64,000 bases of DNA. Source: Pantoea vagans (GTDB taxonomy: Bacteria > Pseudomonadota > Gammaproteobacteria > Enterobacterales > Enterobacteriaceae). Below are positions 1 through 9,030 of the stretch, one piece after another. The stretch lies in assembly GCF_001506165.1 (NCBI RefSeq), contig NZ_CP011427.1:620001-684000 (forward strand), written 5' to 3'. The position numbers and the translations under genes were made by a program. The stretch's first letter is position 1. The number at the start of each line of letters is the position of its first letter. The notes under the pieces are model-generated. The model saw only the letters and a program-made list of their open reading frames with translations, ran no database searches and had not been told where the DNA came from.

Positions 1-771
1 TGCAGTGCTCCCGGTTTTATACTGAGTTACAATAACACCTATATTGGTCGGTGTATTACTTAAGACATCAATCATTAAGTCAAGTTGATTTTTATAATTA
101 GTCTCACTAAGGAATGAATATTGATCTGTAATTTGAAGCGGAAGTAAAATTAATTTTTCAAATTCAGATTCTGGATCTAATTCACAGCGTTCAAAGGGAT
201 TATGTTCTTCAATGAAGCTTAACAAATCATTTCTAATGTAGCCCAGTAGCTCTGCAGATTTTGGGTTTGCTTTATAATTCGAAATGTCAGAGTTAATTTT
301 ACCTTTATTGAATAGTCCTTCACTATCAAATGTTAATAGTTCTGGGAATGGCACTCTGCTTAAAAAACCGGGCATTTGATGAACGAGAAGGGTATTAGGA
401 TAATCGTGTTTTAAAAAATCAATGGGTGTTTCCCATGAAATGATACAGTCTAAATCTAGTGGGATTTTATCTCTCAATAATTTTTTTAATTCAAGTTCTG
501 TTTCAAAGCAATTCTCATAAAGATTTTTTTCAACATTAACATTTTTTAGATTAGAGTTGGATATATCACACTGCTTGATTGGAATTATTGTTGCGAAAGG
601 TACTTGTTCTTCAGCCAACTTTTGGCTGTATTCATTTGTGAGTATATATATATCACAATTGTTTGCGTAAAGCTTAGCCGCTTGTTTAGCAATTTTCTTT
701 TTAATAGCACCATCATAAAATGCTGGGTTGCCTCTGACAAAAAATGGATTTATATAGAAAAGTATTTTCAT
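1..771 (-). CDS. Partial glycosyltransferase-like capsule biosynthesis protein (3' end beyond window)
   Basis: An open reading frame of 257 codons runs from an ATG at 771 to the window edge without a stop, so the C-terminus is missing. The product starts MKILFYINPFFVRGNPAFYD and has no signal peptide. Segments such as LLVHQMPGFLSR and LILLPLQITDQYSF resemble capsule-type glycosyltransferases of the Kdo-transferase/GT99-like kind; that is recollection of family style, not a search result. It lies only 22 bases after the kpsM stop on the same strand, so it is almost surely cotranscribed under the same JUMPstart leader. In E. coli group 2 loci kpsT follows kpsM, but here this gene takes that place. 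The AT-rich composition (about one third GC) contrasts with the rest of the window and suggests transfer. Assignment as a polysaccharide gene is fairly safe; the exact enzyme activity is not. Confidence 0.6.
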   Translation of the reverse strand, partial: MKILFYINPFFVRGNPAFYDGAIKKKIAKQAAKLYANNCDIYILTNEYSQKLAEEQVPFATIIPIKQCDISNSNLKNVNVEKNLYENCFETELELKKLLRDKIPLDLDCIISWETPIDFLKHDYPNTLLVHQMPGFLSRVPFPELLTFDSEGLFNKGKINSDISNYKANPKSAELLGYIRNDLLSFIEEHNPFERCELDPESEFEKLILLPLQITDQYSFLSETNYKNQLDLMIDVLSNTPTNIGVIVTQYKTGSTA

Positions 772-793
772 TTTTATCTCTTTGTTTTGTTAG

Positions 794-1573
794 TTACTTG
801 CTCATAAGCATTTTTTTCTCATTAACGCGATACATCGTTAGGCTGAGAAATAATATAGCTAATGTGCAAAATGCTAGATAATTTAAGCTTATCCCTTCGC
901 TGATATAACCGGGCATTACAGATTCCCTGCTTAGCTCAACCACATGGACAATGGGGTTCCATAAAAAATAGGGCCAATATTCTCGTGGAATAGTATGCAA
1001 TGGATACATTATGCATGATAAGAAATACAATGGCTTTAATATAATTGGCAGGAACTTTTGTGTTTCCTTATATTCATTTCCTATCACCATAAATATAATA
1101 CCGATGCTGCTTGAGTATATTATCAAAAGCATCCATGAGGATATTAATTGTAATAGATTGGTTATTGAGAAATATTCCCCGGCAATGCTAACTGAAAGCA
1201 TTAAAATCGCATATACAAATATGTAAATTAGAGATTCGAGAGTTGCTCTTGCAATTATCGTATCAATAGGTTTTACGGGACGGTAATTAAATAGCCCCTG
1301 ATTTGCCTCAATTGCTCCCACTGAGCGATTACTGATATTACTGAAAATAAAGTAAGGGATAATTCCATTTAGCAAAAAAACCGGAAATGATATGTCAGGC
1401 ATTGTGCGATGCATAATAAAACCGAAGATACCTAACAAAACTAATAAATGCGCAGCAGGTTCCAATATCGCCCAAAAATAACCCAGCCGATATTTTCCAA
1501 ATCGTGTTCGTATTTCGCGTAGAAAAAGTGCCTTAACGGCAGCTTGCTGGACTTCAAATCCACTTCTGGCCAT
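794..1573 (-). CDS. kpsM: Capsular polysaccharide ABC exporter permease KpsM
   Basis: 259 residues, the usual KpsM length. The protein is the inner-membrane permease of the ABC-2 type exporter that moves group 2 capsule polysaccharide across the cytoplasmic membrane with the ATPase KpsT. The N-terminus (MARSGFEVQ, then LFLREIRTRFGKYRLGY) and internal segments PDISFPVFLLNG, NYRPVKPIDTIIARA and HVVELSRESVMPGYISEG match the E. coli KpsM sequence as I know it. About six hydrophobic membrane segments are visible. No kpsT follows directly; a glycosyltransferase-like gene does. The ATG at 1573 has only a weak ribosome site but agrees with the family start. The gene is AT-rich and is preceded by a JUMPstart element, implying RfaH control. 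Confidence 0.92.
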   Translation of the reverse strand: MARSGFEVQQAAVKALFLREIRTRFGKYRLGYFWAILEPAAHLLVLLGIFGFIMHRTMPDISFPVFLLNGIIPYFIFSNISNRSVGAIEANQGLFNYRPVKPIDTIIARATLESLIYIFVYAILMLSVSIAGEYFSITNLLQLISSWMLLIIYSSSIGIIFMVIGNEYKETQKFLPIILKPLYFLSCIMYPLHTIPREYWPYFLWNPIVHVVELSRESVMPGYISEGISLNYLAFCTLAILFLSLTMYRVNEKKMLMSK

Positions 1574-1607
1574 TTCAAAAACTCATTATCGTTGGGTTGA
1601 ATTTGTG

Positions 1608-1646
1608 CACGCTACCGCCCTTGGCTCAATAGCTACCAATGCACTG
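1608..1646 (-). promoter_or_regulatory. JUMPstart element with ops site upstream of kpsM
   Basis: Read on the minus strand, this 39-base stretch starts CAGTGCATTGGTAGC and ends with the ops core GGCGGTAGCGTG (1608-1619). It matches the JUMPstart sequence that precedes long polysaccharide operons in enterics. RfaH is recruited at ops to paused RNA polymerase and suppresses termination. It lies about 35 bases before the kpsM start, the expected place in the leader. Confidence 0.93.
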
Positions 1647-2166
1647 GGTACAATTCGGGCGGTGTAGGGGAGAGGGTGGGGTTTTCAAGACGAGAGGGTG
1701 TGCTGAATAATTCAGCATATTTACGCAAATTCAGATTATGAGTTCTGATCAATACGTGGAAATGGTGACGCTAATGCGTTCAATAGGATGCTTTCGTTAC
1801 GAAATTATTGCATCCATGTGAATCGCCATTCCCTGCTTGTCTGTAAGAATTTCCCTAATTTAGAGGCTGTACGTTACAGAGCATGTCAAAATAATCCTAA
1901 ACGTTTTCCTCTATTAATATTCTGCAAATAATTAGTAAATCCTATTAAATGTCTCTGTTACTTGTTTTTTGTTTATCACATTGATTTTTATGGTTTTATT
2001 TTAACGCGCTGGTTTTTGTATGGTTGAATCTTTTGAGGTTGCAATCAATTCGGCTAATGAATCCCATGGCGATATAATTCACTGTTTTTTACAAAAAGTA
2101 GTAGTTGGAGCGATTCGTAAGTGCCGATTGCAGATAGCGGGAATCTTGGCGATAATCAGCTTCAAC
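1647..2166. other. Protein-free AT-rich spacer between capsule locus and speB
   Basis: No convincing coding sequence is seen. The stretch must hold the capsule promoter (minus strand). It contains a perfect inverted repeat, TGCTGAA-TAA-TTCAGCA, at 1701-1717, and on the plus strand a good -10 box TATAAT at 2073-2078 without an obvious -35 at standard spacing. speA, which precedes speB in E. coli, is not present here. Confidence 0.5.
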
Positions 2167-2212
2167 AAATCCCTTCCTCGTCGGGCCTAACGACGCGGAG
2201 GGGATTTTTTTT
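2167..2212 (+). terminator. Strong intrinsic terminator or attenuator ahead of speB
   Basis: Arms 2167-2183 and 2191-2207 form a 17-bp stem with one G·U pair and one mismatch and a 7-base loop. A run of eight T (2205-2212) follows directly. It lies 50 bases before the speB start. It could end an upstream transcript, attenuate speB, or end a small RNA started near the TATAAT at 2073. Confidence 0.8.
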
Positions 2213-2261
2213 ATCTATATTTTAGTGACTAACCGACTCACGGATCTAAAGAGGACAAGTT

Positions 2262-3182
2262 ATGTATAACACCCTGGGCAATCAGTACGATAACTCCCTG
2301 GTTTCCAATGCCTTCGGTTTCATGCGCTTCCCGGTAAACTTCCAGCCTTATGACAGCGATGCTGAGTGGGTGATTACCGGTGTACCTTTCGATGCGGCGA
2401 CCTCGGGCCGTCCGGGCAGCCGTTTAGGACCAGGCGCGATTCGTCAGATCTCCACTAACCTCGCGTGGGAAGGCTGCCGCTGGCCGTGGGATTTCGATCT
2501 GCGTCAGCGTTTGAACGTGGTGGACTGCGGTGATTTGGTTTATGCGTTCGGTGATTCACAAGATCTGTCAGACAAACTGCAGGCGCACGCTGAAAAGCTG
2601 CTGGCTAACGGTAAACGTATGCTGACCTTCGGCGGTGACCACTACGTCACGCTGCCGCTGCTGCGTGCGCACGCCAAGCATTTCGGTAAGATGGCGCTGG
2701 TGCACTTCGATGCGCACACCGACACCTACTCTAATGGCCCGACGTTTGACCACGGCACCATGTTCTTCACCGCGCCGAAGGAAGGATTGATCGATCCTAA
2801 CCATTCAGTGCAGATCGGTATTCGTACCGAGTTTGATAAGAGCCTCGGTTTTAACGTACTTGATGCGGCGCAGGTTAACGATCGCAGCGTTGACGATATT
2901 CTGGCTGAAGTGAAGCGCACCGTGGGTGACTTGCCGGTGTACCTGACCTTTGACATTGATTGCCTTGATCCGGCTCATGCACCAGGCACCGGTACGCCAG
3001 TGATTGGCGGCCTGACCAGCGATAAAGCCACTAAGCTGATTCGTGGTTTGCAGGGGATGAATATTGTCGGGATGGACTTGGTGGAAGTGGCGCCAGGTTA
3101 CGATCACGCAGACCTCACTTCTCTGGCTGCGGCTACGCTGGCGCTGGATATGCTGCATGTGCAGGCGGCGAATAAAGGTTAA
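2262..3182 (+). CDS. speB: Agmatinase (agmatine ureohydrolase)
   Basis: 306 residues, the normal SpeB length. It hydrolyses agmatine to putrescine and urea in the cytoplasm, the second step of the arginine decarboxylase route to polyamines. It is an arginase/ureohydrolase with the binuclear Mn ligands in [18 protein letters not shown] and TFDIDCLDP, and the family tail motif APGTGTP. The beginning [19 protein letters not shown] is nearly identical to E. coli SpeB. The start has a good AGAGGAC ribosome site. speA (arginine decarboxylase) is not upstream in this window; an AT-rich capsule locus lies there instead, so speB appears to have its own transcription unit behind a terminator-like hairpin. 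Confidence 0.97.
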   Translation: MYNTLGNQYDNSLVSNAFGFMRFPVNFQPYDSDAEWVITGVPFDAATSGRPGSRLGPGAIRQISTNLAWEGCRWPWDFDLRQRLNVVDCGDLVYAFGDSQDLSDKLQAHAEKLLANGKRMLTFGGDHYVTLPLLRAHAKHFGKMALVHFDAHTDTYSNGPTFDHGTMFFTAPKEGLIDPNHSVQIGIRTEFDKSLGFNVLDAAQVNDRSVDDILAEVKRTVGDLPVYLTFDIDCLDPAHAPGTGTPVIGGLTSDKATKLIRGLQGMNIVGMDLVEVAPGYDHADLTSLAAATLALDMLHVQAANKG

Positions 3183-3613
3183 GTGGGGCAGTGAATTAAG
3201 CGGCTTAAGAGCTGCCCTGGGGCGCGCCAAGGTGCGCGCCTACAGGAACAAAATCAGCATCAGGATTTGGCTGGCCTTTGATCAGTAATCGTTGTCTACA
3301 TCATTAATGGTTGAACGTAAAAAATGGCGTCCGGCACTCGCCATAATCGCTACAGCGGTCACAATCTGTATTGTCAGCATTCAACGCTCCTGGGCTCTCT
3401 AAGAGCCAACCACGCAAGATAAAATCTTTTCTGCCCTAACTGACTTTGCCACACTCACTTTCTGCTGTTTCACGCCATCGTCACGTTTCTGCTTTTTTCT
3501 TTCCCAACGAATCTTCAACTACTTAAGGTTATCGACAACGTCTGGTCGGGGTTTATGGATGTTTAATGAATATGTGATGTGTGTTGGGTTGCTGCGGGTC
3601 AAGCTGCTGACTT

Positions 3614-3635
3614 GCGCGATAAATCGCGCCGCTAC
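3614..3635. repeat. Short palindromic repeat, GCGCGATAAATCGCGC type
   Basis: GCGCGAT-AA-ATCGCGC followed by CGCTAC. Related units occur at 33470-33590, 36735-36759, 57746-57768 and 63903-63964. It is an intergenic REP/BOX-like family in this genome. Confidence 0.7.
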
Positions 3636-3719
3636 GATTCACTGCGAAGAAGATAAAGAAGGGGAAAAATGAGAGGGAAACTGATGGGGCGTTCCTTTGC
3701 CCTCGACGTCCCCGGTTCC

Positions 3720-3824
3720 TTAATAATCGTCATTTATGTCCTGCGAAGCGGAGCGTATCACCAGATACACGCCCAGCAGCACAATTGCGATGACGACGGC
3801 GATGATGATCAGAATGGTCAGCAT
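3720..3824 (-). CDS. Small single-pass membrane protein (34 aa), hypothetical
   Basis: The frame starts ATG at 3824 and ends TAA at 3720. The product begins MLTILIIIAVVIAIVLLGVY and continues LVIRSASQDINDDY: one hydrophobic helix (residues 2-23), then a short polar acidic tail. An AGGAG lies 11 bases before the ATG, slightly far but plausible. The amino-acid pattern is typical of enteric micro-membrane proteins. I do not recognise a named family and no function is claimed. Confidence 0.55.
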   Translation of the reverse strand: MLTILIIIAVVIAIVLLGVYLVIRSASQDINDDY

Positions 3825-4125
3825 AGTATGTGATGCTCCTGTGACTCTCTCTGATGTCGCCTGCTAGCTATAAAAAGGTCATTGTAGACCATGCTAAATA
3901 TGACATGGCCCGGACTGCTTTGTTCCAACCATTATCACGTTCTGTACATCAACACTTCGACAATTGAATAGTGTCAAATCGTTATCGGCGGTGTATGGCT
4001 ATACTTTGGGGCGGTAAGTGAAAATCGCATGCGCTCCGGTTCTGCATGGGCGCGCCAAGGCATGCCCCTACGTTACAGTCAGCTATTTCGCAGGGGAAAC
4101 AGTTACATAATCTTCGGAGGTCACC

Positions 4126-4542
4126 ATGGGCTTTCTGGATGAATTAGTCGGTTCGCTGGGGAACAGCAACGGTAACGGGCAGGGCAATCAGTTGGGTCAA
4201 CTGGCGGCTATCTGGACCTGGGTGCAGGAGCAGGGCGGGGTTGAAGTGCTGCTGCAGAAGTTTCAACAGGGCGGGTTGGGTGAAGTGCTGAGTTCATGGA
4301 TTGGGACCGGCGGCAATCAGCCGATTGGTGGCGGTGAGATTCAAAATGCCTTTGGCCAGAATGAGTTGCAGTCGCTAGCCGATAAGTTGGGCACCGATGT
4401 GAATGGCGCGTCGGGTACGTTGGCGGCGCTGTTACCACAGTTGATTGATAAGATGTCGCCACAAGGGCAGTTGGATGAGCAGAGTGTGAATAACAGCCAG
4501 ATGGATTTGGGTTCGATGGTGGATGGGTTGTTTAAGCGGTAA
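4126..4542 (+). CDS. YidB-like DUF937 family protein
   Basis: 138 residues. It begins MGFLDELVGSLG and contains WVQEQGGVEVLLQKFQQGGL, which parallels E. coli YidB (WVEEQGGIQVLLEKLQSGGL). The family is DUF937, small cytoplasmic proteins without an established biochemical role. A Gly/Asn/Gln-rich stretch (residues 10-25) separates the N-terminal helix from the conserved core. The ribosome site CGGAGG is excellent, 8 bases before the ATG. In E. coli yidB sits elsewhere, so this copy between speB and loiP is lineage-specific. The family call is confident; function is unknown. Confidence 0.85.
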   Translation: MGFLDELVGSLGNSNGNGQGNQLGQLAAIWTWVQEQGGVEVLLQKFQQGGLGEVLSSWIGTGGNQPIGGGEIQNAFGQNELQSLADKLGTDVNGASGTLAALLPQLIDKMSPQGQLDEQSVNNSQMDLGSMVDGLFKR

Positions 4543-4587
4543 GGGATCGGGGCGACCTGAAAAGCCGCCCCTGCAACATCTAAACCG

Positions 4588-5343
4588 CTATTTCCCGTCG
4601 GCCGCAATGCGATCGCGGATGTGCTGCGCGCGTGCGGCGGAATCAGGGTGTGAATCAAACATCGAGCTGGTTTGGCCCTGCTGCATTTTCGCCAGCTTCT
4701 CGAAACTGGTGGCTAAGCCCAACGGATTGATGCCGCGTTTCTTCATCAGATCGTAAGAGTAGTCATCGGCCTGCGATTCCTGTGTCTGCGAGAATTGCGC
4801 GTTAACCAATTTCTCACTCAGGTCTCCAAGCTGTGACTGCGAAAGCTGGCCAATCACACCACCCACCGATGCCGCGGCGGTGCGCGCAGCCGTGGTGGCG
4901 TAGGCGACCTGCATCGCCTTGCGTGTATGGCCTAGCGCCACGTGGCCCATTTCATGGCCGAGCACGCCCTCCACTTCATTATCCGTCATCATATCCATCA
5001 AGCCGCTGTAGACGCGGATGCAGCCGTTCGCCATCGCCCACGCGTTCACATCTTTGGTCAGATAGACTTTGTAGTTGGCCGGAACACCGTTGATGTTATC
5101 GCCCAGCGCGGCGGCGATTTTGTTCAGGCGCTGCTGGTATTCGCTGTTAGCCGGGGCAACCTGATTATCTTTGTCCATCTGGGCACAGGACTGGTCGCTC
5201 AACTGCTTCACCTGTGAATCATTCAGGGTATAAGCCTGATAGGCCTGCGCGCCCGATTGCAGCAGCGCGTTATTGTCCATCCCTTCGCAGCCGCTCAGCA
5301 GCGAAGCGATTCCCACAGCAAGTATGGTGGCGCGGATTTTCAT
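4588..5343 (-). CDS. loiP: Outer-membrane M48 metalloprotease lipoprotein LoiP
   Basis: 251 residues. The N-terminal signal ends in the lipobox LLSGC with Cys19, so the mature protein is a lipoprotein. The M48 zinc motif HEMGH is at residues 130-134, followed by a second conserved region FSQTQESQADDYSYDLM that carries the third zinc ligand (Glu). In E. coli LoiP (YggG) is an outer-membrane-associated protease induced at low osmolarity and processed with the help of BepA. Its position beside tktA matches E. coli. It is transcribed divergently from tktA with about 270 bases between them. Confidence 0.95.
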   Translation of the reverse strand: MKIRATILAVGIASLLSGCEGMDNNALLQSGAQAYQAYTLNDSQVKQLSDQSCAQMDKDNQVAPANSEYQQRLNKIAAALGDNINGVPANYKVYLTKDVNAWAMANGCIRVYSGLMDMMTDNEVEGVLGHEMGHVALGHTRKAMQVAYATTAARTAAASVGGVIGQLSQSQLGDLSEKLVNAQFSQTQESQADDYSYDLMKKRGINPLGLATSFEKLAKMQQGQTSSMFDSHPDSAARAQHIRDRIAADGK

Positions 5344-5616
5344 TTAGAGGTCCTTTGCGTAACAAGGTAGAGAAAACAAACACCTGAAATTGAGATCGGT
5401 GTTCAAACGCTTTGGTTATAGCCTGCATCTTGTTCACTGGCTAGCAGACAAGCCCCGAATTGCAACCGTTTACCCGCTATTTAGCACGTCGACGCATGTA
5501 CTTTTGCCCCGATATTCATGTACATTGATGTGCGACTTTTTTCTCGCTTCGCCTGATAACTGATTAATTACAATACGTTAAGCGCGGCGGAGCATTAATC
5601 CGACCTGGAGTAGAAG

Positions 5617-7608
5617 ATGCCCTCTCGTAAAGAGCTTGCCAACGCCATTCGCGCGTTAAGTATGGATGCAGTACAGAAAGCCAAATCGGGACATCCGGGT
5701 GCCCCTATGGGCATGGCGGACATCGCTGAAGTGCTGTGGCGTGATTTCCTGAACCACAATCCGACTAACCCGCTGTGGGCAGATCGTGACCGCTTCGTGC
5801 TGTCTAACGGTCACGGCTCAATGCTGATCTATAGCCTGCTGCACCTCACCGGTTACGACCTGCCGATGAGCGAACTGCAGAACTTCCGTCAGCTGCACTC
5901 TAAAACTCCAGGCCACCCGGAATACGGCTACACCGCCGGCGTTGAAACCACCACCGGTCCACTGGGCCAGGGTATCGCTAACGCTGTGGGCTTCGCGATT
6001 GCAGAGCGCACGCTGGCGGCACAGTTCAACCGTCCTGGCCATGACATCGTCGACCACAACACCTATGTGTTCATGGGCGACGGCTGCATGATGGAAGGCA
6101 TCTCACACGAAGTGTGCTCCATCGCCGGTACCCTGAAGCTGGGCAAACTGGTTGCTTTCTATGATGACAACGGCATCTCTATCGACGGTCACGTTGATGG
6201 CTGGTTCACCGACGACACCGCGATGCGTTTCGAATCCTACGGCTGGCACGTGGTGCGTGGCGTAGACGGTCACGATGCTGAAGCGATTAAGAAAGCGGTA
6301 GAAGAAGCGAAAGCGGTTACCGATAAACCTTCACTGCTGATGTGCAAAACCATCATCGGTTTCGGTTCGCCGAACAAAGCAGGCACCCACGATTCACACG
6401 GCGCACCGCTGGGTGATGACGAAATCGCACTGACCCGTAAGCAACTGGGTTGGAACCACGCGCCGTTTGAAATTCCTTCAGACATCTATGCGCAGTGGGA
6501 TGCAAAAGAAGCTGGCCAGGCAAAAGAATCTGCATGGGATAAGAAATTTGCCGCGTATGCCGCTGCACATCCTGAACTGGCTGCTGAGTTCACCCGTCGT
6601 ACTAACAACGAGTTGCCAGCAAACTGGGAAACTGAGTCGCAGAAGTTCATCGAACAGCTGCAGGCTAACCCCGCTAAAATCGCCAGCCGTAAAGCCTCTC
6701 AGAATGCTATCGAAGCCTTCGGTAAGATCCTGCCAGAGTACCTGGGTGGATCCGCTGACCTGGCACCCAGCAACCTGACCATGTGGTCTGGCTCTAAGCC
6801 GATCAACGAAGATGCTGCCGGTAACTATATCCATTACGGCGTGCGCGAATTCGGTATGACCGCTATCGCCAACGGCCTGGCGCTGCACGGTGGTTTCCTG
6901 CCGTACACCGCAACCTTCCTGATGTTTGTTGAATACGCGCGTAACGCCGCTCGTATGGCTGCACTGATGAAGATCCGTCAGATCATGGTCTACACCCACG
7001 ACTCAATCGGTCTGGGCGAAGATGGCCCAACGCACCAGCCGGTTGAGCAGATGGCCAGCCTGCGCGTGACGCCAAACATGAGCCTGTGGCGTCCATGTGA
7101 CCAGGTCGAATCTGCTGTGGCGTGGAAGTACGCAATTGAGCGCGTAGACGGCCCATCAGTCCTGGTGTTCTCACGTCAGAACCTGGCGCAGCAGGATCGT
7201 ACTGCTGAGCAGCTGGCTAACGTGGCACGCGGTGGTTATGTGCTGAAAGACAGCGAAGGTACGCCAGAGCTGATCCTGATCGCCACCGGTTCAGAAGTGG
7301 AACTGGCTGTCGCCGCTTACGAGCAACTGACCGGCGAAGGCCGTAAAGTGCGCGTGGTGTCTATGCCGTCTACCGATGCCTTCGACAAGCAAGACGCGGC
7401 TTACCGTGAGTCTGTGCTGCCGAAAGCGGTTGCAGCGCGTGTGGCTATTGAAGCCGGTATCGCCGATTACTGGTTCAAATACACCGGCCTGAACGGCGCT
7501 ATCGTGGGCATGACCACCTTCGGTGAGTCTGCTCCGGCAGAGTTGCTGTTCAAAGAGTTCGGCTTCACCGTAGAAAACGTAGTGAAGACCGCGAAATCGA
7601 TTCTGTAA
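5617..7608 (+). CDS. tktA: Transketolase A
   Basis: 663 residues, the standard length. This thiamine-diphosphate enzyme of the non-oxidative pentose phosphate pathway moves two-carbon units between sugar phosphates, and supplies erythrose 4-phosphate for aromatic amino acids and for Epd. Visible motifs are the N-terminal [14 protein letters not shown], the ThDP/metal-binding [18 protein letters not shown] (about residues 155-172), and the pyrimidine-domain segment around [11 protein letters not shown]. The start has a GGAG site 9 bases upstream. A strong hairpin terminator follows at 7654-7684. Context loiP-tktA-epd is the enteric order. Confidence 0.98.
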   Translation: MPSRKELANAIRALSMDAVQKAKSGHPGAPMGMADIAEVLWRDFLNHNPTNPLWADRDRFVLSNGHGSMLIYSLLHLTGYDLPMSELQNFRQLHSKTPGHPEYGYTAGVETTTGPLGQGIANAVGFAIAERTLAAQFNRPGHDIVDHNTYVFMGDGCMMEGISHEVCSIAGTLKLGKLVAFYDDNGISIDGHVDGWFTDDTAMRFESYGWHVVRGVDGHDAEAIKKAVEEAKAVTDKPSLLMCKTIIGFGSPNKAGTHDSHGAPLGDDEIALTRKQLGWNHAPFEIPSDIYAQWDAKEAGQAKESAWDKKFAAYAAAHPELAAEFTRRTNNELPANWETESQKFIEQLQANPAKIASRKASQNAIEAFGKILPEYLGGSADLAPSNLTMWSGSKPINEDAAGNYIHYGVREFGMTAIANGLALHGGFLPYTATFLMFVEYARNAARMAALMKIRQIMVYTHDSIGLGEDGPTHQPVEQMASLRVTPNMSLWRPCDQVESAVAWKYAIERVDGPSVLVFSRQNLAQQDRTAEQLANVARGGYVLKDSEGTPELILIATGSEVELAVAAYEQLTGEGRKVRVVSMPSTDAFDKQDAAYRESVLPKAVAARVAIEAGIADYWFKYTGLNGAIVGMTTFGESAPAELLFKEFGFTVENVVKTAKSIL

Positions 7609-7613
7609 TCCGT

Positions 7614-7633
7614 GGTCGCCATAAATGGCGACC
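7614..7633. repeat. Short palindrome, GGTCGCCAT type
   Basis: GGTCGCCAT-AA-ATGGCGACC. The same unit recurs at 12433-12456, 18469-18496, 43979-43999, 44044-44064 and, as one arm with flank, at 52707-52726. Confidence 0.75.
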
Positions 7634-7653
7634 CTACAGATTCCGATAGCCGT

Positions 7654-7684
7654 AAGGTGCGCATTTATGCGCACCTTTGTTTTA
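7654..7684 (+). terminator. Intrinsic terminator after tktA
   Basis: A perfect 10-bp stem, AAGGTGCGCA-TTTA-TGCGCACCTT, is followed by TGTTTT. Confidence 0.8.
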
Positions 7685-7959
7685 TCCGACTTTCCATCTC
7701 CCACCTGAAACGCTTCAATTATTCCTGCAGTAATAATTTTTTATCGCGAAATTTGTGACGTAGATCCAATAATCAGCAGCGCAATTGATCGCAATCATTC
7801 CTGTTATTCCTTGCATGCTTTATTCTGGCTGAACCGTTTCAGTCGTAATGCAGTGGCATCATTTTGCAACGTTAAGCGGGCAATAATTCCCTGTACAAAA
7901 CGCAGCGAAACGCTCAAGGTATTTGGCACGTTTTTTTGGGTGTTGTTGCAGGAAGTGAG

Positions 7960-8979
7960 ATGACCATTCGCATCGCAATTAATGGTTTTGGCCGTATCGG
8001 ACGCAATGTGCTGCGTGCGTTGTATGAAACCGGTCGCCGCGCGGAGATTACCGTGGTGGCCATCAACGAACTGGCGGAAGCCACCGGCATGGCGCATTTG
8101 CTGAAGTACGATACCAGCCATGGCCGTTTTGCCTTTGATGTGCGCCAGGAGCGCGATCAACTGTTCGTCGGCGATGACACCATCCGCATTCTGCATCTGG
8201 CCGAGATTGATGCGCTGCCGTGGCAGGAATTGAACGTCGATATCGTGCTGGATTGCACCGGCGTCTACGGCAGCCGCGCAGACGGTGAAGCCCATCTGCA
8301 AGCAGGCGCGAAGAAAGTGTTGTTCTCGCATCCGGGCGGTAACGATCTGGATGCCACCGTGGTGTTCGGCGTGAACGAACAGGCTCTTAAACAAACTGAC
8401 CGCATTGTCTCCAACGCATCCTGTACCACCAACTGCATTATTCCGGTGATCAAGTTGCTGGATGACGCCTTCGGCATTGAGTCGGGCACTGTGACCACGA
8501 TTCACTCGGCGATGCACGACCAACAGGTGATTGACGCCTATCACAGCGATCTGCGTCGTACGCGTGCGGCCAGCCAATCGATCATCCCGGTGGATACGCG
8601 TCTTGCTGCTGGCATCACCCGTATTTTTCCGAAATTTAACGATCGTTTTGAAGCCATCGCTGTCCGTGTGCCCACCATCAACGTGACAGCCATTGATTTG
8701 AGCGTTTCGGTACGTGAAGCGGTGAAGGCCTGTGAGGTCAATGCGTTGCTGCAAAACGCGTCAGAAGGGGCGTTTCGTGGTATAGTTGACTATACGGAAT
8801 TACCGTTAGTCTCAGTAGATTTTAACCATGATCCGCACAGTGCCATTGTGGACGGCACACAAACGCGGGTCAGTGGTCACCACCTGATCAAGACCTTGGT
8901 CTGGTGTGACAACGAATGGGGCTTTGCTAACCGCATGATCGACACCACGTTAGCAATGGCCGCAAGCGGTTTCAGGTAA
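7960..8979 (+). CDS. epd: D-erythrose-4-phosphate dehydrogenase
   Basis: 339 residues from the ATG at 7960, chosen because GGAAGTGAG precedes it and the protein then begins [20 protein letters not shown], the family start. It is an NAD-dependent GAPDH-like enzyme that oxidises erythrose 4-phosphate to 4-phosphoerythronate, the first step toward pyridoxal 5'-phosphate. The Rossmann motif NGFGRIGRN is at residues 7-15 and the catalytic Cys lies in ASCTTNC. It heads the conserved epd-pgk-fbaA cluster, with 51 bases before pgk. A TTG eight codons upstream could extend the frame but has no ribosome site. Confidence 0.96.
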   Translation: MTIRIAINGFGRIGRNVLRALYETGRRAEITVVAINELAEATGMAHLLKYDTSHGRFAFDVRQERDQLFVGDDTIRILHLAEIDALPWQELNVDIVLDCTGVYGSRADGEAHLQAGAKKVLFSHPGGNDLDATVVFGVNEQALKQTDRIVSNASCTTNCIIPVIKLLDDAFGIESGTVTTIHSAMHDQQVIDAYHSDLRRTRAASQSIIPVDTRLAAGITRIFPKFNDRFEAIAVRVPTINVTAIDLSVSVREAVKACEVNALLQNASEGAFRGIVDYTELPLVSVDFNHDPHSAIVDGTQTRVSGHHLIKTLVWCDNEWGFANRMIDTTLAMAASGFR

Positions 8980-9030
8980 GACGCGGACTGCGTCTGGCAA
9001 AACTTATGAGAATCAACGAGAGGGTTCACC

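Larger units (their letters stand above)
3183..4125. other. 943-base interval with short repeats and one likely micro-gene
   Basis: No full-size gene is visible. The interval holds GC-rich hairpins at 3220-3243 and 4045-4071, a short palindromic repeat at 3614-3635, and a 34-codon membrane-protein frame on the minus strand (3720-3824). A 31-codon plus-strand frame at 3307-3402 (MVERKKWRPALAII...) is also open but lacks a ribosome binding site and is not called. Confidence 0.5.
7609..7959. other. Intergenic region tktA-epd: repeat, terminator, promoter region
   Basis: After tktA come a short palindrome (7614-7633) and a terminator (7654-7684). About 275 bases of leader precede epd. A CRP-like site with one poor half, TGTGACGTAGATCCAA, is at 7754-7769; epd is known to be CRP-linked in E. 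coli, but this match is imperfect. Confidence 0.5.

Noticed and set aside
3307..3402. 31-codon plus-strand frame MVERKKWRPALAII...
   Set aside because: Hydrophobic stretch is suggestive, but there is no ribosome site and no other support.
7754..7769. CRP site before epd
   Set aside because: One half site (TGTGA) is good but the other (TCCAA) is poor; mentioned only as a weak possibility, not listed as a feature.
7804..8754. 316-codon minus-strand open frame opposite epd
   Set aside because: Antisense shadow of a conserved enzyme; no independent signals.
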